From: Pseudomonas fluorescens
GTDB lineage: Bacteria; Pseudomonadota; Gammaproteobacteria; Pseudomonadales; Pseudomonadaceae
Assembly (NCBI RefSeq): GCF_019212185.1
Contig: NZ_CP078138.1
Coordinates: 4,694,501 to 4,758,500 of the forward strand
DNA: 64,000 nucleotides
Direction of reading: 5' to 3'
A program made the translations under genes and the position numbers. The notes beneath the pieces are model-generated. The model was not told the origin of the DNA, did not search any database, and saw only the letters and a program-made list of their open reading frames with translations. Numbering within the stretch: position 1 is the first letter of the stretch; each line of letters opens with the position of its first letter. Positions 45,822 to 54,459 of the stretch are shown piece after piece.

Positions 45822-46477
45822 CTTGTAACTTGCTGCTGGTGGACGACCACTCACTGATCCGCGCCGGGGTGCGCGCGCTGGTCATGGACATTCCCGGCTA
45901 CCGCGTGATTGGCGAGGCCGAGGATGGTGCCCAGGCCGTGGAAATGGTCCAGATCCTGAATCCCGACATCGTTGTGCTGGATCTGTCCATGAAGCAGGTG
46001 GGAGGGCTTGAGGCATTGACCACACTCAAAGCACAGCGGCCACTGTGTAAGGTCCTGATCCTGTCGATGCACACTGACCCGGCGATGATCATGCGTGCGT
46101 TGGAATCCGGCGCCCATGGCTATTTGCTCAAGGACACCACGGCAACCGAACTGGAGCATGCGCTTGCAGCCTTGCGCGATAATGAACGTTACCTGAGCCC
46201 GGCCATCGCTCACACCGTGATCAATCAGGCGCTCGGTCAAGGGCACCCCCCTTCCATGGCATCCACACGTGCGCATGAACTGACCGCAAGACAACTGGAA
46301 ATCCTGCGCCTGATCGTGCGCGGCAAGTCCACCCGCGAGATTGCCGGCGGTTTGGGGCTGAGCATCAAAACCGTGGAAACCCACCGTTCGCAGATCATGA
46401 AGCGACTGCAGATCTTCGACGTGGCAGGTCTCGTATTGTTTGCCGTGCGAGAACAAATCATCAGCCTCGACGACTGA
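45818..46477 (+). CDS. NarL/FixJ-family response regulator
   Basis: A 219-residue regulator. Receiver with DDH, phosphoacceptor Asp55 (VVLDLSMKQVGG), Thr/Ser in LSMHTD and Lys in LLKDTT; the LuxR-type helix-turn-helix is LTARQLEILRLIVRGKSTREIAGGLGLSIKTVETHRSQIMKRL. It starts at TTG 45818, overlapping the kinase stop (TTGA), with AAGG eight bases upstream. It is the partner of the preceding kinase. Target genes cannot be told from the sequence. Confidence 0.88.
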   Translation: MTCNLLLVDDHSLIRAGVRALVMDIPGYRVIGEAEDGAQAVEMVQILNPDIVVLDLSMKQVGGLEALTTLKAQRPLCKVLILSMHTDPAMIMRALESGAHGYLLKDTTATELEHALAALRDNERYLSPAIAHTVINQALGQGHPPSMASTRAHELTARQLEILRLIVRGKSTREIAGGLGLSIKTVETHRSQIMKRLQIFDVAGLVLFAVREQIISLDD

Positions 46478-46482
46478 ACGGG

Positions 46483-47376
46483 TCAGCTCTGGAGTAACGG
46501 CGAGTCCTGCGGCAAGTGCACTCGCAAGGCACCTGGACGTATGGCAAAGCGCATGTTGTCACCGTCCAGTGGTTCGCCATCGAGGTTGATGGAGAGCCCT
46601 TCCGCTGCCTTGATCTCGACCCATGGCAGCCGTGCACGGACAAACAGGTTATCCAGCCCCCAGCCATCGGCCACCAGGTCCTTGAGCGTGCCCACCACAT
46701 CCTGGGGGGCAGGAAGGATGCTGATATCCAGCAAGCCATCGTCGATCGACGCCTGCGGGCACAGTTCGTGCCCGCCCCCGGCCTGGCGACCGTTACCAAT
46801 TCCCAGCGCAAGTAACTCGCCGTGCCAGTGAAAGTCTGGTCCCTGCAACTCGGCATAGGCGGCATGCAGCTCACTGAAACGAGTCAGTCCGGTGAACAGA
46901 TAGGCTGCGCCGCCGAGCATCTTCTTCAAATCTTCAGAGGTATTGGCCGTGACCTGACTCCCGAATCCACCGGTTGCCATGTTCAAGAACACCTGTCCGC
47001 CAACCTCCCCCAGATCGATGGCGCGGGCCGGCACATCGAGCAGCGACAACGCTTCGCGTGGCTCCAGGGAAACACCGGCGGCACGAGCAAAATCATTGGC
47101 CGTGCCCAGGGGCAGAAGCACCAGGCTGGCTTGCCCTGAGTCGGCCGCCATCGCCTCGGCAATATCGCGCAAGGTGCCGTCGCCGCCACCGGCAATCAGT
47201 TGGCTATAACCCGCGGCTATGGCCTCCTGCACCAGGCGTTGCGCATCGCCAGCTTCCCAGGTCAGGCGAACCGCCAACTCCCAGCCTTGCTGGCGCTTCT
47301 CCTCCACCGCGGCCCGAACCTCCTCGTTCAGCGCCTGCTTGCCATGCAAAATCAACAGTGCCTTTCGCTCACTCAT
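46483..47376 (-). CDS. yegS: YegS/DagK-like lipid kinase
   Basis: A 297-residue diacylglycerol-kinase-fold protein: LLILHGKQALNEEVRAAV at the start, nucleotide loop IAGGGDGTLRDIAEAM, and LPLGTANDFARAAGVSLEP, all conserved in YegS. E. coli YegS phosphorylates phosphatidylglycerol in vitro. Of the two adjacent ATGs I take 47376 because of spacing from GGGGA. It converges with the NarL-type regulator gene (6 bases). A perfect palindrome lies 24 bases before the start. Confidence 0.9.
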   Translation of the reverse strand: MSERKALLILHGKQALNEEVRAAVEEKRQQGWELAVRLTWEAGDAQRLVQEAIAAGYSQLIAGGGDGTLRDIAEAMAADSGQASLVLLPLGTANDFARAAGVSLEPREALSLLDVPARAIDLGEVGGQVFLNMATGGFGSQVTANTSEDLKKMLGGAAYLFTGLTRFSELHAAYAELQGPDFHWHGELLALGIGNGRQAGGGHELCPQASIDDGLLDISILPAPQDVVGTLKDLVADGWGLDNLFVRARLPWVEIKAAEGLSINLDGEPLDGDNMRFAIRPGALRVHLPQDSPLLQS

Positions 47377-47399
47377 CATCTGTCCCCATTGATTACCTG

Positions 47400-47414
47400 A
47401 CATCTGACAGATGT
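47400..47414. promoter_or_regulatory. Perfect 15-bp palindrome upstream of yegS
   Basis: ACATCTGACAGATGT, arms of 7 bases around a single A. It sits just before the yegS ribosome site, a place suited to an operator or a start-masking hairpin. The regulator is unknown. The rest of 47415-47761 (about 350 bases) has no supported gene; only short frames without ribosome sites. Confidence 0.45.
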
Positions 47415-47761
47415 TGACCATGCGCGAGTGAGAAAGGATCCGTCAAAAATGAAATACCGGGGCGCAATCGTCCCACCAGCCCTTATGAACTGCGCTAAAC
47501 ATCGAGTTTTTTCTTACAGCCAGTGACGAATTAGCCGGATTGACGGTGCACTGATATTGGAACACCGTGTGTCGGCAGTCATCTGGAACCAATTGGAAAC
47601 ATACAAGGACGAACAGGCATATGAATGGAACCGTGTTACAGGCAGCAACCCGCTCCATCGCAAAAACTCCTGCAACCCCGGCCATCAATGCCAATCTGGC
47701 AGATTCGGTGCTCAGGGGCGATCAACAAGCGCACTCCCACGATCCTCAAAAAGGAGCCGAT

Positions 47762-47953
47762 ATGGGCCCTCGCATCGCGGAACTGGAGACTCAGTTGAAC
47801 GAGCTGCGCAAGCACCAGCAACAGCTCCATGAGGAGCTGAAATCCATCAGGAACAGGCTGGGGTTTTCAACGGGCATCATCACCGTGCTGATCGGGCTGG
47901 CCTGCTGGATTGCCAACAGCCGCTTCGATCAACTGGTAGCGTTGCTCAACTGA
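47762..47953 (+). CDS. Small coiled-coil membrane protein
   Basis: A 63-residue protein behind a strong AAAAAGGAG site. Residues 3-34 are a SlyX-like heptad coil (RIAELETQLNELRKHQQQLHEELKSIRNRL) and residues 38-52 a membrane helix (GIITVLIGLACWIA). An upstream in-frame ATG (47621, weak AAGGA) would add 47 low-complexity residues; the ribosome site favours the short form. It probably forms oligomers at the inner membrane. Function unknown. Confidence 0.65.
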   Translation: MGPRIAELETQLNELRKHQQQLHEELKSIRNRLGFSTGIITVLIGLACWIANSRFDQLVALLN

Positions 47954-47974
47954 CGGAGCGCACAACCCGCACGC

Positions 47975-48007
47975 CAGGCCCAGGCAATACCAGGCATTGC
48001 CGGCCTG
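47975..48007. terminator. Hairpin between the small membrane-protein gene and moeA
   Basis: Nested arms CAGGCC/GGCCTG and GGCAAT/ATTGCC around a 7-base loop, between convergent genes. No T run follows on either strand, so a factor-dependent or structural role is as likely. Confidence 0.45.
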
Positions 48008-48017
48008 ACGAGGCGCT

Positions 48018-49244
48018 TCAGCCGAGAACTTCGCTTAGCGGAATGAAATTGACCCAGTCACCTTCGCCCAGGGTTCGCTCTTCCAGCACTTCGACAAGGC
48101 CTTCTGCCCAAGCCGCACTGCGCAGCACACCCGAGCTCTGATTGCGGTAGATAATTGCCCGCCCCTGCTCCAGGCGACCACGGAGGTACTCTCGACGATT
48201 ACCCGCTTTCGGCCAGTCGAATCCCGCAGGCACCCGGAATTGCAACGGCGTAAGCTCCTGTACACCTAGGCGACGCAGCAGGTAGGGGCGCGCCAGCAGG
48301 GCAAACGTCACCAGTGTCGAAGCCGGGTTGCCTGGCAGTCCGATCACCGGCACGCCCTGAAAATGGCCAACCGTCAGTGGTTTTCCGGGTTTGATCGCCA
48401 ATTTCCACAAGGTCAACTCACCGGCCTCACGCAAGGCGACGCCGAGGAAGTCGGCTTCACCGACCGACACGCCACCGGTGGAGAGAATCAGGTCGACCCC
48501 ATCCAGCGCAGTCAAACGTTCACGGGTGGCTTGCAGGTTATCGGGGAGAATTCCCGCATCCACGACATCGCAGCCCAAGCGCTTCAGCCAGCTACACAGC
48601 AACACCCGGTTGCTATTGTAAATCTGTCCCGGACCGAGCGTCTGACCAGGCTCAACCAACTCATCGCCCGTCGAAAGGACTGCGACGCGCACTTTGCGCA
48701 CCACGTCCAATTCCGCACACCCCAGTGACGCTGCGAGTCCCTGCTCGATCGGTCCCAGGCGGGTACCGGCGCTCAGTACCAACTCGCCAACCGTGGTTTC
48801 CTGACCTTGCGGGCGGATGTTCTGCCCGGGATGAAGCGCCTCGCTGAACTGCACGCGCTGGTCGGCCAGCACTTCGGCGTTCTCCTGCATTTCCACGCAG
48901 TCAGCGCCGGCCGGTACCGGAGCACCGGTGAAGATTCTCGCGCAAGTGCCTGGCTGCAGCGGCTCAGGGGCCATGCCCGCAAAGATTTTCTGCGTGACCG
49001 CCAAGGGCTCGCCCATCCAGTCGGCAACGCGCAATGCGTAGCCGTCCATGGCGCTGTTGGGCCAGGGCGGCAAGTCCAGGGTAGACTGCAGATCCTCGGC
49101 GAGCACACGCCCCTCGGTCGCCGCCAGCGGCAATCGCTCACGCTCGAGTATCGGCGTCGCGTCGGCCATTTCCAGCAGACGGGCGAGTGCCACTTCAACC
49201 GGCAGCAAACTGCCGCTTTTGCCAGGCTTACCCACGGGATTCAC
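48018..49244 (-). CDS. moeA: Molybdopterin molybdotransferase MoeA
   Basis: A 408-residue MoeA with all four domains. Marks are [18 protein letters not shown], the MoCF-like block [17 protein letters not shown] and [28 protein letters not shown]. It inserts molybdate into adenylylated molybdopterin. It begins with GTG 49244, overlapping the moaB end by 17 bases; the ribosome site is weak, so coupling is likely. It equals moeA2 of P. aeruginosa by its place next to moaB, mobA and a YgdR-like gene. Confidence 0.92.
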   Translation of the reverse strand: MNPVGKPGKSGSLLPVEVALARLLEMADATPILERERLPLAATEGRVLAEDLQSTLDLPPWPNSAMDGYALRVADWMGEPLAVTQKIFAGMAPEPLQPGTCARIFTGAPVPAGADCVEMQENAEVLADQRVQFSEALHPGQNIRPQGQETTVGELVLSAGTRLGPIEQGLAASLGCAELDVVRKVRVAVLSTGDELVEPGQTLGPGQIYNSNRVLLCSWLKRLGCDVVDAGILPDNLQATRERLTALDGVDLILSTGGVSVGEADFLGVALREAGELTLWKLAIKPGKPLTVGHFQGVPVIGLPGNPASTLVTFALLARPYLLRRLGVQELTPLQFRVPAGFDWPKAGNRREYLRGRLEQGRAIIYRNQSSGVLRSAAWAEGLVEVLEERTLGEGDWVNFIPLSEVLG

Positions 49245-49767
49245 AAGGTGCCGCCTGTTTCAGGTGCGGTACGAAATTGCACGGGCGGTGGCGCGAGTCC
49301 AGTTGCTCAGCGAGAATTCCATCCCAGCCAGTGCGCACTGCGTTGGTGGAACCCGGCAGGCAGCACACCAGCGTGCCATTGGCCAGACCTGCCAACGCGC
49401 GGGACTGGACCGTCGAGGTGCCGATGTCCGCCACCGATATCTGGCGAAACAGCTCACCAAAGCCGTCCACCTGCTTGTCCAGCAGGCAACTGACGGCTTC
49501 CGGTGTGCTGTCACGACCGGTGAACCCGGTGCCGCCGGTAATCAACACGACTTGAACCACATCGTCAGCAATCCAGGTGGCCACTTGTGCACGAATTTTG
49601 TACAGGTCATCTTTGAGCAACACCCGTGCAGCCAGATTGTGTCCGGCCGCGCCCAGGCGGTCGACGAAGACCTGTCCGGACGTATCGGTTTCAAGCGTGC
49701 GGGTGTCGCTGACGGTCAGCACTGCAATGTTCAGCGGGGCGAAAGGCACTTCAGCCTTGGCTTTCAT
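49228..49767 (-). CDS. moaB: MoaB/MogA-type molybdopterin adenylyltransferase
   Basis: A 179-residue protein of the MoCF-binding fold: [21 protein letters not shown] at the start, and [18 protein letters not shown] with the active TGGTG loop. It activates molybdopterin with AMP before MoeA loads molybdate. The tail is conserved ([22 protein letters not shown], here [25 protein letters not shown]). It is divergent from mobA with about 80 bases between starts, which hold the shared promoter region. Confidence 0.92.
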   Translation of the reverse strand: MKAKAEVPFAPLNIAVLTVSDTRTLETDTSGQVFVDRLGAAGHNLAARVLLKDDLYKIRAQVATWIADDVVQVVLITGGTGFTGRDSTPEAVSCLLDKQVDGFGELFRQISVADIGTSTVQSRALAGLANGTLVCCLPGSTNAVRTGWDGILAEQLDSRHRPCNFVPHLKQAAPCESRG

Positions 49768-49848
49768 AGGCTCGTCCAGTTGTAGGAGAAACAGCCCGGT
49801 GTTATATCACAGCGCCAGTTTACTTTGCCGCACCGATGGAGATGCCCC

Positions 49849-50451
49849 ATGGTCTCGAACTTCCAGTCATTCACCTGCTCGATTCTGATCCTGGCTGGAG
49901 GCCGCGGCCAGCGCATGAATGGCCAGGACAAAGGGCTGCTGGAATGGCATGGCCAGCCGCTTATCGCTCACCTGCACGAGCGCACGCGCGACATGACGGA
50001 TGATCTGCTCATTTCCTGCAATCGCAATGTTGAACGCTACGCCCAATATGCCGACCGACTCGTGCATGACGAAATCAACGACTTCCCCGGCCCACTGGCA
50101 GGCATACGTGCAGGCCTTGCAGCCGCCCGGCATAGCCATCTGATGGTGCTGCCATGCGATGTACCACGGATCGACACGCAGCTGTTGCAGGACATGCTTG
50201 ATACGGCCCTCCAGCACCCTGAAAAACCGCTGATGCTTCGTCAGGGTGAACACTGGGAACCACTGCTTTGCGTCATTCCGGTTGCACTGGCGGATGAGTT
50301 CGAACGTGCCTGGAACAATGGTGAGCGCAGTCCCGGCAAGATCATGCGCACGCTTGGCGCCCGGTCTTTACAGTGTCCGGAGAACGATCGACGCCTGGCC
50401 AATCTCAATACACCCGAACTGTTAGCACTGCATGACCCCCTGTCAGAATGA
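49849..50451 (+). CDS. mobA: Molybdenum cofactor guanylyltransferase MobA
   Basis: A 200-residue nucleotidyltransferase: [31 protein letters not shown] is the GTP and metal loop, and [10 protein letters not shown] the central motif. It links GMP to Mo-molybdopterin, giving the bis-MGD cofactor of DMSO-reductase-family enzymes such as nitrate reductases and formate dehydrogenases. ATG 49849 has GGAG eight bases upstream; the TTG at 49825 is unlikely. Confidence 0.92.
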   Translation: MVSNFQSFTCSILILAGGRGQRMNGQDKGLLEWHGQPLIAHLHERTRDMTDDLLISCNRNVERYAQYADRLVHDEINDFPGPLAGIRAGLAAARHSHLMVLPCDVPRIDTQLLQDMLDTALQHPEKPLMLRQGEHWEPLLCVIPVALADEFERAWNNGERSPGKIMRTLGARSLQCPENDRRLANLNTPELLALHDPLSE

Positions 50452-50527
50452 CGACGTCAAGGAACTTGCCGGCGTGCTTCACGTCTTAAGTTCAGACTCT
50501 TTTAGAATTCACTTGCGGAGACCTCTC

Positions 50528-50749
50528 ATGACTCAACGGACACTCGCCACTTTCATGCTCGCCCTGGGCCTGGCCACGCTCGCCGGTTGCTCATCGCCTG
50601 CAGTCATCACCTTGAATGACGGTCGCGAAATCCAGTCGGTCGATACCCCTAAATTTGATTCCGACACCGGCTTCTACGAGTTCGAGCAACTGGACGGCAA
50701 GCAAACCCGTATCAACAAGGATCAGGTTCGCACCGTTAAAGACCTGTAA
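50528..50749 (+). CDS. YgdI/YgdR-family small lipoprotein
   Basis: A 73-residue lipoprotein behind GGAGA. The lipobox LAGC puts the lipidated Cys at about residue 21. The mature chain (VITLNDGREIQSVDTPKFDSDTGFYEFEQLDGKQTRINKDQVRTVKDL) is the SH3-like YgdI/YgdR domain. Envelope-located; function unknown. It follows mobA by 76 bases, an order also seen in P. aeruginosa. Confidence 0.88.
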   Translation: MTQRTLATFMLALGLATLAGCSSPAVITLNDGREIQSVDTPKFDSDTGFYEFEQLDGKQTRINKDQVRTVKDL

Positions 50750-50765
50750 GCGTCGACCCTGCGCT

Positions 50766-50790
50766 CAATGCCCGCCCCGCGTGGGCATTG
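50766..50790 (+). terminator. Hairpin between convergent genes
   Basis: CAATGCCC and GGGCATTG arms around a 9-base GC-rich loop, followed by TTGCAT. It ends the YgdR-like gene and possibly the convergent pseudouridine synthase gene. Confidence 0.6.
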
Positions 50791-50815
50791 TTGCATCTGG
50801 GCCAGTAAAAACCTC

Positions 50816-51706
50816 TCACCAGGCCAGCTTGATCCGGCTTTCGAACGTCCGCTCCAGACCACTGAGCGGATCGGTAAAGCGCAACCCCTTGGCCAATAAC
50901 TTCAATGGATGGGCATAATCGTCCACGGCGTCTTTCACCACATGGGGATAGAACGGATCGTTGCAGATGCTGGCACCCAGCGCCGTCATGTGAACGCGTA
51001 ACTGGTGCTTTTTGCCCGTGACCGGATACAGCCCATAGCGCCATAGCTCGCCGTTCTTTTCCAGGACCTCTACCGCCGTCTCCGTATTGACTACGCCAGG
51101 CCCCTCCTGCATGCGGAAAAACGGTTCGCCATCGACCAGTCGACTCTTGTGCACCAACGGAAAGGACAATTGCGGCAGTGCCCTGGCGATCGCTTCATAG
51201 TGCTTGTCGATCTGCCGCGTGGGGAACAACGCTTGATACGCGGAGCGGCTCCGTGGATCGGCGGAAAACAGCACTAGCCCGGCGGTGTGCCGGTCGATAC
51301 GGTGCAGCGGTACCAAATGGGGGTTATCCAGACGCCGGATCAAGCGCCGAAGCAACGTCTGCTCGACATACTCACCCGCCGGGGTCACCGGCAGGAAGTG
51401 TGGCTTGTCGGCGACCACCAGATGCTCATCGGCAAACAGGATCGCTTCCTCCACCGGTATGTGTTTTTCATCGGGCACTTCACGAAAATAATGGACTCGC
51501 AGGCCTTCTTTATATGCCAGGTCAAAAGCAATCGGCTGGCCATGCGCGTCCAGTACGCGCCCTCGGGCAATCCGGTCCAGCCACTGTTCACGGCTAATGG
51601 CACTGAAGTGTTCACACAGGCAGTCGAGCACGGTTACCCAGGAGCCCGGAGGCAGGTACAGCGTGCTGGCCTGATTGTGTGCGGCGGAAAACATTGGGGT
51701 GGACAT
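50816..51706 (-). CDS. RluA-family pseudouridine synthase
   Basis: A 296-residue protein with the RluA-type catalytic segment PHLVPLHRIDRHTAGLVLFSAD, where HRIDxxTxG holds the catalytic Asp, and the late GKKHQLRVHMTALGASICNDPFYP motif. It lacks an S4 domain at the N-terminus, having instead a short domain ending ILFADEHLVVADKPHFLPVTP. RNA target (tRNA or rRNA) is unknown. ATG 51706 gives the best start; the ribosome site is weak. Confidence 0.87.
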   Translation of the reverse strand: MSTPMFSAAHNQASTLYLPPGSWVTVLDCLCEHFSAISREQWLDRIARGRVLDAHGQPIAFDLAYKEGLRVHYFREVPDEKHIPVEEAILFADEHLVVADKPHFLPVTPAGEYVEQTLLRRLIRRLDNPHLVPLHRIDRHTAGLVLFSADPRSRSAYQALFPTRQIDKHYEAIARALPQLSFPLVHKSRLVDGEPFFRMQEGPGVVNTETAVEVLEKNGELWRYGLYPVTGKKHQLRVHMTALGASICNDPFYPHVVKDAVDDYAHPLKLLAKGLRFTDPLSGLERTFESRIKLAW

Positions 51707-51790
51707 AGAAAGGCTCGACCGTTTTTGCAGACGGGCATTATCCAGCAACGAGCCCCTCTACACCTAATACGCGATCGCCGGTGGCAGGCC

Positions 51791-52111
51791 TCAGGCAGTC
51801 ATTGAGTCACGCACCACCGCAGCCTCGGTGAACTCCTTCAACCAGCGCAACACGTCCACCGCCTCCCAGCGCCCCGGATCATAAAGTGCGTAAAGCAAAC
51901 CCTGATACCCGACAACATCCAGTTGCCGGTGATAGCCAGCCCGCTGAAACAAGGCTTCAATCTCGGCAAAGCAAGTATTGAAATGGACTTTATTGAAGGG
52001 TGTCTTTCCTTCCGTCACCAGGCCATCAAGCTGCAGCTCGCGCACCGCCTCACGCACCACATCGGCGGACATCCGATTCACGCTGGCTTTCAACTGTTCG
52101 ACCTTGATCAT
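51791..52111 (-). CDS. SOS-box-controlled small protein of unknown function
   Basis: A 106-residue protein with a helical start that looks like a winged helix (VEQLKASVNRMSADVVREAVRELQLDGLVTEGKTPFNKVHFNTCF) and an aromatic C-terminal half (YQGLLYALYDPGRWEAVDVLRWLKEF). ATG 52111 is used, with GAGAGGGG upstream; the frame extends to 52219 across the LexA box. A perfect LexA box 67 bases upstream puts it in the DNA-damage response. It may be the relative of a P. aeruginosa SOS gene near dinB (PA0922), which I cannot verify here. It may bind DNA or another SOS protein. Confidence 0.7.
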   Translation of the reverse strand: MIKVEQLKASVNRMSADVVREAVRELQLDGLVTEGKTPFNKVHFNTCFAEIEALFQRAGYHRQLDVVGYQGLLYALYDPGRWEAVDVLRWLKEFTEAAVVRDSMTA

Positions 52112-52177
52112 GTCGCGCCCCTCTCTTTTCCGTCGCACCTGTTCAGGCAAGCCAACTGCCGCCCGAAAACCAAATAA

Positions 52178-52193
52178 CTGTACAGGCATACAG
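52178..52193 (-). promoter_or_regulatory. LexA (SOS) box
   Basis: CTGTACAGGCATACAG: CTGTA, six bases, TACAG, the exact LexA pattern CTG-N10-CAG with TA next to both ends. It lies upstream of the small minus-strand gene at 52111 and downstream of the glutaredoxin-like gene. Confidence 0.85.
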
Positions 52194-52277
52194 TACAGGA
52201 ATAAATCGGCGGGCGCCAACGGGATACTGGATAGGCACGACCAACGGGGACGTTACGCGCAAGGAAACGAGGGAGAT

Positions 52278-52514
52278 TTAGAGCAGAAACGCGACAACCT
52301 GATCAGCGTCGAACGGCCAGTCCAGCTCGGCACTTGTATCGACCCTGCGCAACACTGGAATCCGCAAGCCATAGGCCTCAACCATGGACTCGCGCTCGGC
52401 AATGTCCACCAACTCCACCATTAGTCCGTGCTCGACCAGTGGCATCAGCACGTCTTCGGCGAGTTCACACAGATGGCAACCAAGGGTGCCGAACAACTGG
52501 CATTCAGGAGGCAT
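52278..52514 (-). CDS. Glutaredoxin-family protein
   Basis: A 78-residue protein of the thioredoxin fold with a redox pair CHLC in FGTLGCHLCELAEDVL near residues 12-17 and a cis-Pro segment LRIPVLRRVD. This DUF836-like group is common in proteobacteria; substrate unknown. ATG 52514 is used; an in-frame TTG at 52523 would add three residues. It lies between amt and the SOS gene, on the same strand, but the LexA box separates it from the latter. Confidence 0.85.
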   Translation of the reverse strand: MPPECQLFGTLGCHLCELAEDVLMPLVEHGLMVELVDIAERESMVEAYGLRIPVLRRVDTSAELDWPFDADQVVAFLL

Positions 52515-52610
52515 GACATACAAACCGGGAAGGATCGGGTGATTATTCTAGGCCGCACACCCAACCTCGTCGAGCCTAGCCGGGTGTGCCCCCTCAACCT
52601 GCACAGATCC

Positions 52611-53819
52611 TCAATCCTGACTGACCGCGCCAATCTTGTGAATCGACAGGTCGGCGCCGTAATACTCCTCCTCCTGACTCAGGCGCAGACCATGCAAGGC
52701 CTTGATCACCCCATAGACCGCAAAGCCTCCCAGCAGGGCGACCAATATCCCCAGCGCAGTGCCGATCAATTGGCTGATCAGGCTGACACCCCCGAGGCCA
52801 CCCAGGACACTCTGGCCAAAGATCCCGCAGGCAATCCCGCCCCAGGCTCCGCACAAACCGTGCAACGGCCAGACACCCAGTACGTCGTCGATTTTCCAGC
52901 GGTTCTGCGCAGCAATAAAACACCAGACAAACAGCGCCCCCGCGACGGCGCCCGTGATCAGCGCACCCACCGGGTGCATCAGATCGGAGCCGGCACAGAT
53001 TGCCACCAGTCCGGCCAACGGACCGTTGTGCAGGAAACCAGGGTCATTGCGCCCCACAATCAAGGCCGCCATCGTGCCCCCGACCATTGCCATCAACGAA
53101 TTGACCGCCACCAGACCACTGACGCCTTGCAACGTCTGGGCACTCATGACGTTAAAGCCGAACCAACCGACGATCAGAATCCATGAACCCAACGCGAGGA
53201 ACGGAATACTCGACGGGGCAAACGCGACCAATCGCCCTTCGCGGTAGCGACCATTACGCGGCCCCAGCAACAGCACGGCCGCCAGCGCCAGCCAACCGCC
53301 CATGGCGTGTACGACAACCGAGCCTGCAAAGTCATGAAAACTGGCGCCGAACTGTGCCTGCAACCAGGCTTGCAAGCCAAAGTTGTCATTCCAGATCATG
53401 CCTTCGAAAAACGGATAGATGAACGCTACGATCAACGCCGTTGCGCACAACTGCGGGACAAAGCGTGCCCGCTCGGCGATCCCGCCGGAAATGATCGCCG
53501 GAATGGCTGCAGCAAACGTCAGCAAAAAGAAAAACTTCACCAGGCCGTAACCATGATCGGCACTGAGCGCGCTGGCCGGCTGCATGAAATTGACGCCGTA
53601 GGATATCCAGTAGCCTATAAAGAAGTAGGCCAGCGTCGACACTGCGAAGTCACTGATGATCTTCGACAGCGCATTCACCTGGTTTTTTTGACGAACCGTG
53701 CCCACCTCCAGAAACGCAAACCCGGCGTGCATGGCCAGGACCATCACCGCACCGATCAATATGAAGAGCGTATTGGAACTGTGGATCAGGGTATCCACTG
53801 CACTTTGCAAATTTTCCAT
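52611..53819 (-). CDS. amtB: Ammonium transporter (Amt family)
   Basis: A 402-residue protein with eleven membrane helices. The twin histidines of the pore are in HDFAGSVVVHAMGG (about residue 174) and LHGLCGAWG (about 325), and the front gate has FLEVGTVRQKNQVN. It lacks a cleaved signal peptide and has a short C-tail (GADLSIHKIGAVSQD), and there is no glnK next to it, so it is a second Amt type, not the glnK-amtB pair. I found no convincing sigma-54 promoter; two GCACCA sites (53849 and 53879) could be NtrC half-sites. Confidence 0.9.
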   Translation of the reverse strand: MENLQSAVDTLIHSSNTLFILIGAVMVLAMHAGFAFLEVGTVRQKNQVNALSKIISDFAVSTLAYFFIGYWISYGVNFMQPASALSADHGYGLVKFFFLLTFAAAIPAIISGGIAERARFVPQLCATALIVAFIYPFFEGMIWNDNFGLQAWLQAQFGASFHDFAGSVVVHAMGGWLALAAVLLLGPRNGRYREGRLVAFAPSSIPFLALGSWILIVGWFGFNVMSAQTLQGVSGLVAVNSLMAMVGGTMAALIVGRNDPGFLHNGPLAGLVAICAGSDLMHPVGALITGAVAGALFVWCFIAAQNRWKIDDVLGVWPLHGLCGAWGGIACGIFGQSVLGGLGGVSLISQLIGTALGILVALLGGFAVYGVIKALHGLRLSQEEEYYGADLSIHKIGAVSQD

Positions 53820-54143
53820 GGGTTGGGCAGACCTTCAAAACGCAAAAAGCACCAAAGCAGTTCGTCGAGCCGAAATGCGCACCAAGATAAGACCAGCCCT
53901 GGTCTTTACTGTGTTCAGAAATGAACCGTTTTGGCGCATGGACTTAAACATGATCCATCGTTGCCTGGATGTTCCGCGGGTTTCTATGATTTAGGTTATG
54001 GTTTTTGCGTAGAGCGCCCGATTTCAGGACAACAGGGCTGGCCGACGCACCATGACATAGCAAAAGCTGTACCAGCCATTTGCACTGAACCTTCGTGCAA
54101 GGCCCATACTCGAACCTTTGACACGCCACCTATGGAGATCAAC
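53820..54143. other. Gap between amt and the ElaB-like gene
   Basis: About 320 bases without a gene. It holds the divergent promoters, a 7-bp perfect inverted repeat AGACCAG/CTGGTCT (53890-53905, 2-base centre), and the two GCACCA sites mentioned for amt. The plus-strand frame from 53931 has no ribosome site until 54132. Confidence 0.45.
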
Positions 54144-54458
54144 ATGGCCAGCAAAACGGCAAAGACTGCTCAAGAAATCCTGATGGACGATTTTCAGACA
54201 CTGGTCAGCGATACCGAGCGCCTGCTGGAACACACGGCGACCCTGGCAGGTGATCAAGCCGATGAATTGCGCGAACAGATCCATGAAAGTCTGCTGCGTG
54301 CCCGTGAAACCCTGCAACTGACCCAGGAATCCCTGACCGAGCGTGGCAAGGCGGCAGTCACTACCACTGAAGACTACGTGCAGGCCAATCCCTGGCAGTC
54401 GGTAGGCATCGCCGCCGGCGTCGGATTCCTCATTGGCCTGCTGGCGACACGGCGCTGA
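54144..54458 (+). CDS. ElaB/YqjD/DUF883-family membrane-anchored protein
   Basis: A 104-residue protein behind GGAG. A long amphipathic helix (QEILMDDFQTLVSDTERLLEHTATLAGDQADELREQIHESLLRARETLQLTQ) precedes the family block YVQANPWQSVGIAAGVGFLIGLLATRR, a C-terminal membrane anchor. In E. coli YqjD binds ribosomes at the membrane in stationary phase; ElaB protects against stress. First of three linked genes. ATG 54144 is preferred to 54132 by spacing. Confidence 0.9.
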   Translation: MASKTAKTAQEILMDDFQTLVSDTERLLEHTATLAGDQADELREQIHESLLRARETLQLTQESLTERGKAAVTTTEDYVQANPWQSVGIAAGVGFLIGLLATRR

Positions 54459-54459
54459 T

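Noticed and set aside
53820..53900. A sigma-54 promoter for amt
   Set aside because: The best minus-strand candidates have GG and GC 8 or 11 bases apart instead of 10.
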